Shown here piece by piece: positions 54,054 to 62,661 of a stretch of DNA of 64,000 nucleotides. A model generated the notes under the pieces. It had not been told where the DNA came from and did no database searches. It worked only from the letters and a program-made list of their open reading frames with translations. Each line of letters begins with the position of its first letter. Position 1 is the first letter of the stretch. Source of the DNA: Stomatobaculum longum (lineage in GTDB: Bacteria; Bacillota; Clostridia; Lachnospirales; Lachnospiraceae); contig JH590862.1 in NCBI GenBank assembly GCA_000242235.1, positions 124,001 to 188,000 on the forward strand, given 5' to 3'. A program made the translations under genes and the position numbers.

Positions 54054-54692
54054 TTACACTTTTACACTGAATGCAAGTCCGTCGCCGATCGGCAGAATGG
54101 ATGTCCGTATGCCCTCCGTCCGGGAGAGCTGTTCCAAGTAGGCGCGCATCCGGCTGTGAATGGTCCGGTCGCGTCGGTCAATTACAAAGCGGGACTCTGC
54201 CGTGTCGCCGCCCTGCAGTACATTGTCGGAGAGCAGCGTGCCGCCGGGAGAAAGTACCCGTAAAAGCTCGGGGAGCCACTTCACATACTGCCCCTTCGCG
54301 GCGTCCAGAAACAGGAAGTCATAGGACTCGTCCGGCTGTTCTCGCAGCACCTGAAAGGCATCGCCTTCGATCAGCGTGATACGCCCCACCCCGTATCTCG
54401 CCAGATTTTCTTTCGCGCGGGCAATGCGCGGCGCATAGTTCTCCACCGTCGTGATATGCGCGGACGGCGGCAGCTCTTCTGCCATGACCAGTGCAGAATA
54501 GCCCACCGCCGTTCCCAGTTCCAGCACCCGAAGCGGCCTAAGCCCCGCGAGCAGCGCGCGGAGAAAGCGCTCGCTGTCCCGCCGTATGATCGGCACCTCG
54601 CCCTCCTCCGCTTCCCGCCGGAGTTCTTCCAGATAGCGCCGATTGCCGGGATCCAGATAATCCAGATACTCTCGGATGCGCTCTGTTATCAT
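54054..54692 (-). CDS. trmR: SAM-dependent O-methyltransferase, TrmR-like
   Basis: A 212-residue class I methyltransferase. Motif I is VLELGTAVGYSALVMAEELP, the acidic residue is in ITTVENYAPRIARAKENLA, and FLFLDAAKGQYVKWLPEL has the metal-binding Asp of the catechol-OMT-like family. Bacillus YrrM/TrmR methylates 5-hydroxyuridine 34 in tRNA. The neighbouring U32 gene and the wider ireB-ruvX block support this over a small-molecule role. Confidence 0.88.
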   Translation of the reverse strand: MITERIREYLDYLDPGNRRYLEELRREAEEGEVPIIRRDSERFLRALLAGLRPLRVLELGTAVGYSALVMAEELPPSAHITTVENYAPRIARAKENLARYGVGRITLIEGDAFQVLREQPDESYDFLFLDAAKGQYVKWLPELLRVLSPGGTLLSDNVLQGGDTAESRFVIDRRDRTIHSRMRAYLEQLSRTEGIRTSILPIGDGLAFSVKV

Positions 54693-55093
54693 GATTTTCC
54701 GCTCCTCCGCTTCTCGGGCGCGGTCGATAAAAGTTCCAGCATCTCATCGATGGTCTCGGAGGTGTTCAGGCGGTACTCGCCCGCGCGCACCTTTCTCCCG
54801 AGAAACAGCGACTGCACCCGGAAAGCCCAGGTGTCCCGGATGAGACCGAGCTCCTTTAACTGCTTCGCCGTCTCCTCGGTACTCTGCCCCTCCGGAATCC
54901 GCACATCAATGTCCCGCCCCGGCGCAGCCTCGACGCTCTGCTGGTAGAAGACATCGTGGCCGAAGCGATATGCCGCAAAAACACCCCTGAAAAGTACAAA
55001 AAGCAGGCAGGCGGTGATTAACAACCGCACTGCCATGCCCAATGCCTCAGAAGACAGATGATTCAGTTTTTCTGTATTCTGCCGCGCTTTCAA
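54689..55093 (-). CDS. Shortened MltG/YceG-like protein (LysM-like part only)
   Basis: A 134-residue membrane protein: one helix (about 20-40, VRLLITACLLFVLFRGVFAA) and a small outer domain (VRIPEGQSTEETAKQLKELG, then VRAGEYRLNTSETIDEMLELL). This matches the N-terminal LysM-like part of MltG, but the protein ends before the YceG catalytic domain and its Glu. It sits where Bacillus has full-length yrrL/mltG. It may be a regulator or a scaffold rather than a lytic transglycosylase. Overlaps trmR by 4 bp. Confidence 0.8.
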   Translation of the reverse strand: MKARQNTEKLNHLSSEALGMAVRLLITACLLFVLFRGVFAAYRFGHDVFYQQSVEAAPGRDIDVRIPEGQSTEETAKQLKELGLIRDTWAFRVQSLFLGRKVRAGEYRLNTSETIDEMLELLSTAPEKRRSGKS

Positions 55094-55118
55094 CGTCCCG
55101 CTCTCCTCTTTTGCAAGT

Positions 55119-57185
55119 TCAGTTGACGCCGAGGATAATCGGCAGGATCACCGGGGTGCGCTTCATCTTCTTCCAGAAGAAATCGCTGAGCTCATCCCGC
55201 ACGACATTCTTTAATTTGCTCCAGTCGTTGACGCCTGCGTCGAGGCTGTCGGTCACGGCTGTCACAGCCCGTTCTCTCGCCTCTGCCATCAAATCCTCGG
55301 AGTCCTTGACATAGACAAAACCCCGTGACACAATCTCCGGTCCCGCGAGCAGCTGATTCGAGCCGCGCTGCAGACCTATGGTCACTATCATAATACCATT
55401 CTGGGCGAGATTCTGTCTATCGCGCAGCACGACGTTTCCGACATCGCCGACGCCGAGGCCGTCCACGAGGATGCCGCCCGCCTGCACATGACCCGTGATC
55501 TTGCAGCTGTCAGCGGTCAGCGTCACGACATCGCCGGTCGACATGAAGAGAATATTTTCCTTCGGCACACCGACTGCCTCCGCAATCTCGACCTGTGCCT
55601 TTCTGTGGCGGTACTCACCGTGCACCGGCAGCGCAAACTTCGGGCGGAGCAGGGAGTACATGAGTTTAATCTCCTCCGCGCAGGCGTGACCGGAGACATG
55701 CGTGTCCTGGAAAATAACATCCGCGCCCTTGATCGAGAGCTCGTTGATGACCTTGTCGACTGCCTTCTCGTTGCCCGGAATCGGGTGAGAGCTCATGATG
55801 ACCACATCGTTCGGGCTGATTGCGACCTTGCGGTGCATGCCGCTCGCCATGCGGGAGAGCGCTGCCATGCTCTCGCCCTGGGAACCCGTCGTGATGAGGA
55901 CTGTCTTCTCCGGCGGGTAGTTCTTCAGCTGATCGATTTCAATCAGCGTGCCCTCCGGAATCTTGATATAGCCGAGCTCGTTCGCAATACCGATGACATT
56001 GACCATCGACCTGCCCTCGACCACGACCTTTCTGCCGTACTTGTAGGCGGAGTTGATGACCTGCTGCACGCGGTCCACATTCGACGCGAAGGTCGCGACG
56101 ATGATGCGGTTCTTTTGGTGCTCCGCAAAGATGAGATCAAAGGTGCGGCCGACCGTCTTCTCGGACATCGTAAAGCCCGGGCGGATTGCGTTGGTCGAGT
56201 CGCAGAGCATAGCGAGCACACCGCGCTTGCCGAGTTCCGCCATGCGCTGTAAATCCGCCGCCTCGCCGAAGACCGGCGTGTAATCGATCTTAAAGTCGCC
56301 CGTGTGGAAGATGACGCCCGCCGGGCTGAAAATCGCGAGGGCCGAGCTGTCAGAAATCGAGTGGTTCGTCTTGATGAACTCGACATTGAAATCGCCGAAC
56401 GGAACGGTGTCGCCGTGCTTCACGACAAAGAGTTTTGCCGAGTCCAGAAGCCGGTGCTCCTCGAGCTTATGGCGAATCAGCGCGATGGTCAGCTTGGTCG
56501 AATAGACCGGCACATTCAGCTCTTTTAAGATATAGGGCAGGGCGCCGATGTGGTCCTCGTGGCCGTGCGTAATCACAAAGCCCTTGACCTTGCTCCGGTT
56601 CTCCTTCAGATAGCTGATGTCCGGAATCACACAGTCAATGCCGAGCATATCCTCACTCGGGAAGGCAATGCCGCAGTCCACGACAATAATCGTGTCGTTG
56701 CACTCGAAGGCCGTGATATTCATGCCGATCTGCTCGAGACCGCCGAGCGGAATAATCTTGACCTTTGCCTTCGGGTCGAGGTGAATGTTGTGCGCCTTCG
56801 GGAGCTTGGCGCGCTTTAAGAGCTCCGCGAGCTGTCCGGCCGGCGCTTTCTTCCGGGGATTGCGGCGCGGGGCGCGCTTTTCTTTCTGCTCTGCCTTTTC
56901 CGCTGTCTTACCGGAGGCTGCGCTTCTCTCGCTCTCCGCTCTCTCGCCCTGCGGCTTTCTCCGCGGCTTCTTTGACGCGCGCGGCTTCTCGGTGCCGACA
57001 GCCTCCGCCGCGCTCTCATCGCTCTGCGGCTTCTCGCTGCGACGGCGGCGCGGGCGCTTCGGCTTGTCCGCCGAAGTGCTGTCAAAGGCGCCTAAGCCTG
57101 CCTCTGCAGCCTCCTGCCGAAGCGCACGGCTCTTTTCGGACAGGCGCTTAAAAAAATGCATGGGATTCTTTTCCTGTTCACTCAA
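55119..57185 (-). CDS. rnj: Ribonuclease J with long basic N-terminal extension
   Basis: A 688-residue RNase. The metallo-beta-lactamase/beta-CASP core begins near residue 140 (VKIIPLGGLEQIGMN), with the metal motif THGHEDHIGALPY and NTVFHTGDFKIDYTP-type downstream ligands; the C-terminal domain follows. RNase J matures and degrades mRNA and rRNA (endo- and 5' exonuclease). The first 130 residues are disordered, rich in Lys, Arg, Glu, Pro and Ser (KPKRPRRRRSEKPQ), absent from typical RNase J1/J2 (about 555 residues). RNA binding or partner docking is an inference. Confidence 0.93.
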   Translation of the reverse strand: MSEQEKNPMHFFKRLSEKSRALRQEAAEAGLGAFDSTSADKPKRPRRRRSEKPQSDESAAEAVGTEKPRASKKPRRKPQGERAESERSAASGKTAEKAEQKEKRAPRRNPRKKAPAGQLAELLKRAKLPKAHNIHLDPKAKVKIIPLGGLEQIGMNITAFECNDTIIVVDCGIAFPSEDMLGIDCVIPDISYLKENRSKVKGFVITHGHEDHIGALPYILKELNVPVYSTKLTIALIRHKLEEHRLLDSAKLFVVKHGDTVPFGDFNVEFIKTNHSISDSSALAIFSPAGVIFHTGDFKIDYTPVFGEAADLQRMAELGKRGVLAMLCDSTNAIRPGFTMSEKTVGRTFDLIFAEHQKNRIIVATFASNVDRVQQVINSAYKYGRKVVVEGRSMVNVIGIANELGYIKIPEGTLIEIDQLKNYPPEKTVLITTGSQGESMAALSRMASGMHRKVAISPNDVVIMSSHPIPGNEKAVDKVINELSIKGADVIFQDTHVSGHACAEEIKLMYSLLRPKFALPVHGEYRHRKAQVEIAEAVGVPKENILFMSTGDVVTLTADSCKITGHVQAGGILVDGLGVGDVGNVVLRDRQNLAQNGIMIVTIGLQRGSNQLLAGPEIVSRGFVYVKDSEDLMAEARERAVTAVTDSLDAGVNDWSKLKNVVRDELSDFFWKKMKRTPVILPIILGVN

Positions 57186-57323
57186 ATTCTTACCTCTCTC
57201 TTTCTGTTTTCGAATCTATATGTGTCTTTCAAATCGATATGTCTATACGTGTCTCTTCGCTTCTCGATTGATTCTCGTCTGTTTCTTCTCGCCCGCAACG
57301 CACACCGGATAAGACCGGGATTT

Positions 57324-57638
57324 TTATTCGTCGAGGAGATCGATGTCCGCGCCCTCATCTTCCAAGATGGTCTGAAAGATTTCAAGCATATAGCCGGCTT
57401 CCTCTTCGTTCTCCACAAACTCGTAGACGGCCTCGGCATCGTCCGCACCGGACACATCCTTTAAAAGATAGCAGGCGCCGTCTTCATCCGCCTCTTCGCT
57501 GTCCACCGCGAGAATATAGGAGCAGCCGTTCAATCTGGTCTCCTCCAGAATATATAGAGTCACTTCCTCGCTGTTCTCATCTCTTACCACCAGCGACGCC
57601 GCCCGGAATGCCTCGGGCTCTCTCTTCTCTTCTTCCAT
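57324..57638 (-). CDS. DUF1292 domain protein (YrzB)
   Basis: A 104-residue acidic protein. The core SLVVRDENSEEVTLYILEETRLNGCSYILA has the DUF1292 pattern, then an acidic tail (YEFVENEEEAGYMLEIFQ). Its position between ruvX and the RNase J gene matches Bacillus yrzB, so this is the orthologue, while the copy at 3094 is a dispersed paralogue. GGAGAAATT precedes the ATG at 57638. Confidence 0.88.
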   Translation of the reverse strand: MEEEKREPEAFRAASLVVRDENSEEVTLYILEETRLNGCSYILAVDSEEADEDGACYLLKDVSGADDAEAVYEFVENEEEAGYMLEIFQTILEDEGADIDLLDE

Positions 57639-57663
57639 AATTTCTCCTGACTTTCTCTCCGTT

Positions 57664-58092
57664 TCAGCGCGCCTCCGGATGCGCATCCATGTAGTCCTGC
57701 AAAATAATCGCGGCGGCAAGTCTGTCGAGATACTGTTTTCTCTCCACCCGCGGAATGCCGCGCTCCGCGAGGCGCTCGTCCGCCTCCGCCGTTGTGAGCC
57801 ACTCGTCCTGCCAGTCCACCGGCAGTCCCGTCCGCTGTTCCAGTTTCTCCTTAAATTGAGCACAAAAAGCGACCCGCTCTCCCTCGGAGCCGTCGAGATG
57901 CGAGGGGTGCCCCAGCACAATGCGGGTGATGCCGCGCGCGGCGACTATCGTCTCGATGCGCTGCAGGGTCTTACGGAGCTTCTTCTCCGAGTCCCTCCAT
58001 ATGGTTTCCAGCGGCTGTGCCGCAAGGCCGAGTCCGTCGCTCACGGCGACGCCCACCGTCTTTGCGCCATAGTCCAATCCCATCAATGGCAA
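57664..58092 (-). CDS. ruvX: Holliday junction resolvase-like protein RuvX (YqgF)
   Basis: A 142-residue RNase H-fold protein linked to pre-16S rRNA processing or junction resolution. MGLDYGAKTVGVAVSD holds the first catalytic Asp, IVLGHPSHLDGSEGE follows, and LDRLAAAIILQDYMD carries the last acidic residues. I favour the TTG at 58092, whose ribosome binding site AGGAGGG lies 7 bp upstream and gives the usual MPLMGLDYG start; an in-frame ATG at 58110 precedes that site. Confidence 0.92.
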   Translation of the reverse strand: MPLMGLDYGAKTVGVAVSDGLGLAAQPLETIWRDSEKKLRKTLQRIETIVAARGITRIVLGHPSHLDGSEGERVAFCAQFKEKLEQRTGLPVDWQDEWLTTAEADERLAERGIPRVERKQYLDRLAAAIILQDYMDAHPEAR

Positions 58093-58117
58093 GTATTTTC
58101 CCTCCTGCACACCAAAA

Positions 58118-58147
58118 GCGCTGATACGGAATATTCCGTATCAGTGC
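58118..58147 (-). terminator. 24-bp perfect palindrome between ireB and ruvX, attenuator-like
   Basis: The half CTGATACGGAAT (58121-58132) is followed by its exact reverse complement (58133-58144), extended by G-C and G-U pairs to 58118-58147, and on the minus strand by TTTT. It could be a weak terminator after ireB or an operator. Confidence 0.6.
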
Positions 58148-58228
58148 AGAGGTGCATGATTCATTTTCCGACCGAGCCCATAACGGTCCTTCACGCGGCT
58201 TTTATCACAAATGATGCAATCCGAAGTG

Positions 58229-58498
58229 TCAGTGGCGATCAATCTTATGTCTGATGTAGTAGCTCAGAAGGAGCTCCAAAATATCATCGCGCTCAACCTT
58301 CATGATCAAACTGCGCGCATTTTTATGACTCGTGATATAAGTGGGGTCTCCGCTCATCACATAGCCCACAATCTGGTTGACCGGATTGTATCCTTTTTCA
58401 GACAGCGCCGTATAGACCAGATCCAACACCTGGTCTACATCCATTTTATTCTCCTGAACTGTCTGAAAAAACTGTGTGTCGTGCAAGTTTTTATTCAT
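58229..58498 (-). CDS. ireB: IreB family regulatory phosphoprotein (UPF0297)
   Basis: An 89-residue protein of the IreB/YrzL family, known in Enterococcus as a small substrate of the Ser/Thr kinase IreK that affects cephalosporin resistance. The sequence DVYTALSEKGYNP-type core (VLDLVYTALSEKGYNPVNQI, then GYVMSGDPTYITSHKNAR) is diagnostic. Here the N-terminal Thr (HDTQFF) is a possible phosphosite. First gene of the ireB-ruvX-DUF1292 group, with its own promoter. Confidence 0.95.
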   Translation of the reverse strand: MNKNLHDTQFFQTVQENKMDVDQVLDLVYTALSEKGYNPVNQIVGYVMSGDPTYITSHKNARSLIMKVERDDILELLLSYYIRHKIDRH

Positions 58499-58525
58499 GA
58501 TATGCTTTCCTCTCAATTACAGTCC

Positions 58526-58554
58526 ATTCTATCTGATTTGAAAAGAATCCACAA
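58526..58554 (-). promoter_or_regulatory. Promoter of ireB
   Basis: On the minus strand: TTGTGG (58554-58549), 17-bp spacer, TAGAAT (58531-58526), 28 bp before the ireB start codon. Confidence 0.55.
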
Positions 58555-58565
58555 GGGCAAAAGCT

Positions 58566-59930
58566 TTACGTTTTGCTTACATTTGTCAGTAGAAGTATTT
58601 CGGAATTGAGAAAGTTTTCTGCCGTCCCGCGGTACAGACAGTTCACCGCGCAATCGCCGCCGAGCGCCGAAAGCGGCACTGCCAGTTTCACATATTCGCG
58701 GCTGTTGCCGACGAGATACGCTTGCCCGTCAATTGTCACCGTTTCCTCGGAGAGCATCTCCTGCGCGGTGCCGAGGCGGGAGGTGCGAAACTCCCGCTGC
58801 CGTCTTAAATTCAGTTCCTGTAAGAGGGCGGCGCGCCGCTTCTTCACAGCGCCCGGCACCTGCTCCGGCATTGCGGCAGCCCTGGTTCCCTCCCGCTTCG
58901 AGTACGGGAAAATGTGCGTCTCGTAAAACCGTATCTCCTCGATAAATGAAAAGCTCTCCGAGAACTCCTCTTCGCTCTCCCCGGGAAAACCGACGATCAC
59001 ATCCGTGGTCATCGCGGCGTCCGGAAACGCCGCACGGAGTGCCTCTACACCCGCTCTGAATTCCTCCGCGGTATAGCGGCGCCCCATGCGTCGCAGGGTC
59101 GCATTGCTCCCGCTCTGGAGTGACAGGTGAAAGTGCGGGCAGAAATGCCGTAAAGACGCGAGGCCCGCGGCAAAATCCGGCGTCGCGATTTTCGGCTCGA
59201 GCGAGCCGATGCGAAGCCGCTCAATGCCCTCGACACCGTCGAGGAGTGTCAGGAGCTCGAGGAGATTTGCCGCACCGTCGCCGAAATCCTCCCGCTCCGC
59301 CGCATTCTTAAAATCGCGCCCGTAGGAGGAAAGGTGAATGCCGGTCAGCACGAGTTCCCGCACCCCGCTTGCCGCGAGGCGCTCCGCCTCTCGCCGCACG
59401 TCCCCCGGACGGCGGGAGCGTATGTTGCCGCGGAGAAACGGGATGATGCAGTAGGAGCAGTACTGGTTGCAACCGTCCTGCACCTTTAAAAAAGCGCGCG
59501 TGTGCCCCTCGCTCCGGTTTGCCGCAAGGTCCTCATACTGGGTTGCCGCGCGCATATCTCCGACCGCAAAGGGCGCCTCGAGCTCCTCTGCGAAATAGGC
59601 GTCCAGAATGCGGACCAGATCCTTTTTCTCCTGATTGCCGAGCACCAGATCCACACTGCCGTCCTCTTTGAGGCTCTCCGCCGCTGCCTGCGCGTAACAG
59701 CCCGCCGCGACGACAACAGCTCCGGGATTTAAGCTCTTCGCGCGGTGCAACATCTGCCGCGATTTCCGGTCGGCGATATTCGTGACCGAGCAGGTGTTGA
59801 TGATATAGACATCCGCCGCCTCCTCAAACGAGCGGAGTTCATAGCCCGCCTGCAGGAGAGCCTGCTCCATCGCCTCGGTCTCATAGGCGTTTACCTTACA
59901 TCCCAGCGTGTGAAATGCCGCTGTTCTCAT
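58566..59930 (-). CDS. mtaB: tRNA (t6A37) methylthiotransferase MtaB
   Basis: A 454-residue radical-SAM enzyme that converts t6A37 to ms2t6A37 in tRNA. The N-terminal cluster cysteines are in TLGCKVNAYE, NTCSVTN and AAGCYAQ; the radical-SAM site is CNQYCSYCIIP. A TRAM-like domain ends the protein (TVTIDGQAYLVGNSREYVKLAV). The MtaB rather than MiaB assignment rests on GCKVNAYE. GGAGAATAAG precedes the ATG at 59930. Confidence 0.94.
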   Translation of the reverse strand: MRTAAFHTLGCKVNAYETEAMEQALLQAGYELRSFEEAADVYIINTCSVTNIADRKSRQMLHRAKSLNPGAVVVAAGCYAQAAAESLKEDGSVDLVLGNQEKKDLVRILDAYFAEELEAPFAVGDMRAATQYEDLAANRSEGHTRAFLKVQDGCNQYCSYCIIPFLRGNIRSRRPGDVRREAERLAASGVRELVLTGIHLSSYGRDFKNAAEREDFGDGAANLLELLTLLDGVEGIERLRIGSLEPKIATPDFAAGLASLRHFCPHFHLSLQSGSNATLRRMGRRYTAEEFRAGVEALRAAFPDAAMTTDVIVGFPGESEEEFSESFSFIEEIRFYETHIFPYSKREGTRAAAMPEQVPGAVKKRRAALLQELNLRRQREFRTSRLGTAQEMLSEETVTIDGQAYLVGNSREYVKLAVPLSALGGDCAVNCLYRGTAENFLNSEILLLTNVSKT

Positions 59931-59949
59931 CTTATTCTCCTTCCTCATC

Positions 59950-59978
59950 TTGACTTTACACGGTCTTCCCCATAAGAT
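59950..59978 (+). promoter_or_regulatory. Promoter of the HPr-like gene
   Basis: TTGACT (59950-59955), 17-bp spacer, TAAGAT (59973-59978), 41 bp before the ATG at 60020. Confidence 0.65.
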
Positions 59979-60019
59979 GAAAGCAATACGCTATTACATC
60001 ACTAAAAGGAGGCTCTGCC

Positions 60020-60253
60020 ATGAAAACCGTCAAGATTTCCCTGGACTCCATCGAGAAAGTGAAGTCCTTCGTCAATACCATTGCGCGCTTTGATGCGGAC
60101 TTTGATCTGGTGTCCGGCCGCTATGTGATTGATGCCAAGTCAATCATGGGCATTTTCAGCCTGGATCTCTCGAAGCCGATCAGTCTGAACATCCACGGCA
60201 ACGATTCGATGGACAATATCGTAGAGGCGCTGAAGCCCTATATTGTCGAGTGA
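60020..60253 (+). CDS. HPr-like protein lacking the active-site histidine
   Basis: A 77-residue HPr-fold protein. The segment after the first strand, where HPr has GLHARPA with phospho-His15, reads SIEKVKSFVNTIARF, with no His. The Ser46 region is kept (DAKSIMGIFSLDLSKPISL). It therefore cannot accept phosphate from Enzyme I at His15; a regulatory role through the Ser site, as with Crh, is an inference. AAAGGAGG (60006-60013) precedes the ATG. It has its own promoter and terminator. Confidence 0.88.
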   Translation: MKTVKISLDSIEKVKSFVNTIARFDADFDLVSGRYVIDAKSIMGIFSLDLSKPISLNIHGNDSMDNIVEALKPYIVE

Positions 60254-60271
60254 GTTCTGTCTGAGAAAGAG

Positions 60272-60299
60272 AAAGCCGCACAACTTGTGCGGCTTTTTT
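60272..60299. terminator. Terminator between the HPr-like gene and thiI
   Basis: AGCCGCACA/TGTGCGGCT (60274-60282 with 60286-60294) followed by TTTTTT on the plus strand. The left side (GAAA) is weaker for the minus strand. Confidence 0.88.
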
Positions 60300-60308
60300 C
60301 ATGCCCGT

Positions 60309-61496
60309 TTACGCCTCGCAGAGCACGATTTCCTCTGTGCGGAGCGCTGTCTCCACCAGTTCCTCGATTCGCTCCGCGAGCTTCTCCTCCGACTTCTTGA
60401 TGCGCGATAACTCGGGGTTCGTGACCGGGTGCTTCGCGACAAAAATCGTGCAACAGTCCTCAAACGGAAGAATCGAAGTCTCGTAACTTCCCATTTTTTC
60501 CGCGCGCTCAATGATCTCCTGCTTGTCAAAGCCGATCAGCGGGCGGAACACCGGTAGCGTGCAGACCTCATTGGTCGAAAGCAGCGACGGCACCGTCTGG
60601 CTCGCAACCTGGCCTATGCTCTCGCCGGTGACGAGCGCCATGCCCTTGTTCTTCTTCGCGATGGTCTCCGCAATGCGCATCATATAGCGGCGCATGATAA
60701 TCGTGAGTTCCTCGCGCGGGCACTTCTCGTAGATATAGAGCTGAATGTCCGTGAAGTTCACGATGTGCAGGCGCACCGGCCCCGCATAGCGCGCCAGAAT
60801 GCGCGCGAGGTCCACGACCTTCTGCTTGGCGCGCTCCGAGGTATAGGGCGGCGCGTGAAAATATGTCGCCTCAAGCTGTACGCCGCGCTTTGCGATCATA
60901 TAGCCCGCGACCGGCGAATCGATGCCGCCCGAGAGCAGAAGCATCGCGTGTCCCGCCGTGCCGACCGGCATGCCGCCGGGGCCCGGAATCGAGAGCGCAT
61001 AGAGCAGTATCCCCTCGTTCCGGATTTCGAGATTCAGTCGAATCTCGGGATTTCTGACATCGACATGCAGATTCGGGCAGGCATCCAGCAGCACCGCGCC
61101 GAGCGACGCGCTGATTTCCTCGGAAGTGCCCGGGTAGTTCTTGTCGATGCGGCGCGTAAAGACTTTGAAGCTCTTTGCCTCGCCCGCCGTGATTTCCCGA
61201 AGAAAGCGCACCGCTTCGGCCGCAATCGCGTCCTCGCTCCGCTCCGTGAGACGGAGCACCGGGCAAATCGAGACCACGCCGAAGACCCGCTGAAGCGCCG
61301 CAATCGTATCCTCGTAATCATAAGCGCCGTCCATATCGACATAAATGCGGCCGTGCTCCTTCACAATGTGAAAGGCACTGCCGAGCGGCTTCAGGGCAAG
61401 ACCGAGCTGCCGCACCAGAGCGTCCTCGAACTTATAGCGGTTTTTCCCCTTGACACCGATCTCGCCGTATTTGATCAAAAAAGACTTATATTCCAT
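60309..61496 (-). CDS. thiI: tRNA 4-thiouridine synthase ThiI
   Basis: A 395-residue enzyme. A ferredoxin-like/THUMP region (YGEIGVKGKNRYKFEDALV) precedes the PP-loop ATP-pyrophosphatase motif LLLSGGIDSPVAGYMIAKRG. It has no rhodanese domain, as in Bacillus ThiI, which works with a dedicated cysteine desulfurase. That partner gene lies 10 bp upstream. It makes s4U8 in tRNA and may help thiamine thiazole synthesis. Confidence 0.95.
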   Translation of the reverse strand: MEYKSFLIKYGEIGVKGKNRYKFEDALVRQLGLALKPLGSAFHIVKEHGRIYVDMDGAYDYEDTIAALQRVFGVVSICPVLRLTERSEDAIAAEAVRFLREITAGEAKSFKVFTRRIDKNYPGTSEEISASLGAVLLDACPNLHVDVRNPEIRLNLEIRNEGILLYALSIPGPGGMPVGTAGHAMLLLSGGIDSPVAGYMIAKRGVQLEATYFHAPPYTSERAKQKVVDLARILARYAGPVRLHIVNFTDIQLYIYEKCPREELTIIMRRYMMRIAETIAKKNKGMALVTGESIGQVASQTVPSLLSTNEVCTLPVFRPLIGFDKQEIIERAEKMGSYETSILPFEDCCTIFVAKHPVTNPELSRIKKSEEKLAERIEELVETALRTEEIVLCEA

Positions 61497-61506
61497 CCTC
61501 TGTTCC

Positions 61507-62658
61507 TCACCGTCTGAATTTCCGAAGTTCCGGCACGAGCCGCCGGAAGACCTCTGAAAAGCGCTCTGCCTCCGCCTCGGTATTTTCTGCGGAGAAGCTC
61601 AGGCGTATCGTCGCGTCCAAAAGCTGTTTGGGAAGCCCAATGCCCCGCAGCGTCGCGGAAATGCCCGGGTGATTCGAGGCACAGGCGGAGCCGCTCGACA
61701 CAAAAATCCCCTCGGCCTCGAGCGCGTGCAGCAGCACCTCGGCGCGAACCCCTTCGACCGAGAGACTTAAGATCTGCGGCGCGGAGTCCATGCCCGGCGC
61801 GCTGTTTGCGCTGACACCCGGGATTTCGAGCGCCGCCGCGAGAATCCGGTTCTTAATCACAAGTAGGCGCTCCCGCTTTGCCGGAAAATCCGAATACGCC
61901 TCCCGCGCGGCCTCTCCCATACCCGCAATGCCCGGCGCATTCAGCGTACCGCTCCGAAGTCCGCCCTGCTGTCCGCCGCCGAAACTCACGGGTTTTAACG
62001 AGACGCGGCGGTTCTTATAGAGGAAGCCGACGCCCTTCGGTCCCGCAATCTTATGGCTGCTTGCGCTCAGGAGGTCTATGCCGAGACGCTTCGGATAAAT
62101 CTCAAATTTCCCGTAGGCCTGTACGGCATCCGTGTGAAAATAGCAGTCCGGATTCAGACGGTGTACGAGTTCCGCCGCCGCCGCAACCGGCTGAATCGTG
62201 CCGATTTCATTGTTCACATACATGAGCGAGACCAGTATCGTGTCCTTCCGGACGGCAGCTTCCAGATCCGAAAGCGCAATTTTCCCGGCTGTATCGACCG
62301 GCAAAACGGTCACCGAAAAGTCCTGTTCTTCCAGAAAGCGCATGGCCTCTAGCACCGCCGGGTGTTCGACCGCGCTTGTGATGAGATGCCGCCCGTAGCC
62401 CTTTCGACTGCGCGCGGTTCCGAGAATCGCGAGATTGTCGGACTCCGTGCCGCCCGAAGTAAAAATGAGTTCCGCCGGTTCCGCCTTCAGAGTCTTTGCA
62501 ATTTGTTCCGCGGCCGTCCGAACCGCCGCCTCCGCGCGGACACCCGCGAGATGCAGAGAGGACGGGTTGCCGTAGTCTTCCCGCGCCACCCGGTCCGCAA
62601 TCTCCGCCGCCGCCTTCCCGAGACGCGTCGTCGCCGCATTGTCAAAATATATTTCCAT
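61507..62658 (-). CDS. Cysteine desulfurase (NifS/IscS family, ThiI partner)
   Basis: A 383-residue PLP enzyme taking sulfur from cysteine. The N-terminus IYFDNAATTRLGKAA is typical, PLP-Lys is in SASSHKIAGPKGVG (about residue 203), and the persulfide Cys is in SSGSACASNHPG (about 325). Its position directly before thiI parallels Bacillus nifZ-thiI, so tRNA thiolation is the likely main use rather than general Fe-S assembly. Confidence 0.94.
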   Translation of the reverse strand: MEIYFDNAATTRLGKAAAEIADRVAREDYGNPSSLHLAGVRAEAAVRTAAEQIAKTLKAEPAELIFTSGGTESDNLAILGTARSRKGYGRHLITSAVEHPAVLEAMRFLEEQDFSVTVLPVDTAGKIALSDLEAAVRKDTILVSLMYVNNEIGTIQPVAAAAELVHRLNPDCYFHTDAVQAYGKFEIYPKRLGIDLLSASSHKIAGPKGVGFLYKNRRVSLKPVSFGGGQQGGLRSGTLNAPGIAGMGEAAREAYSDFPAKRERLLVIKNRILAAALEIPGVSANSAPGMDSAPQILSLSVEGVRAEVLLHALEAEGIFVSSGSACASNHPGISATLRGIGLPKQLLDATIRLSFSAENTEAEAERFSEVFRRLVPELRKFRR

Positions 62659-62661
62659 CCG

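Noticed and set aside
57186-57323. Promoter-like direct repeat (ACACGTATAGA and ACACATATAGA) before the RNase J gene.
   Set aside because: No -35 box at proper spacing; too weak to call, though RNase J may have its own promoter here.
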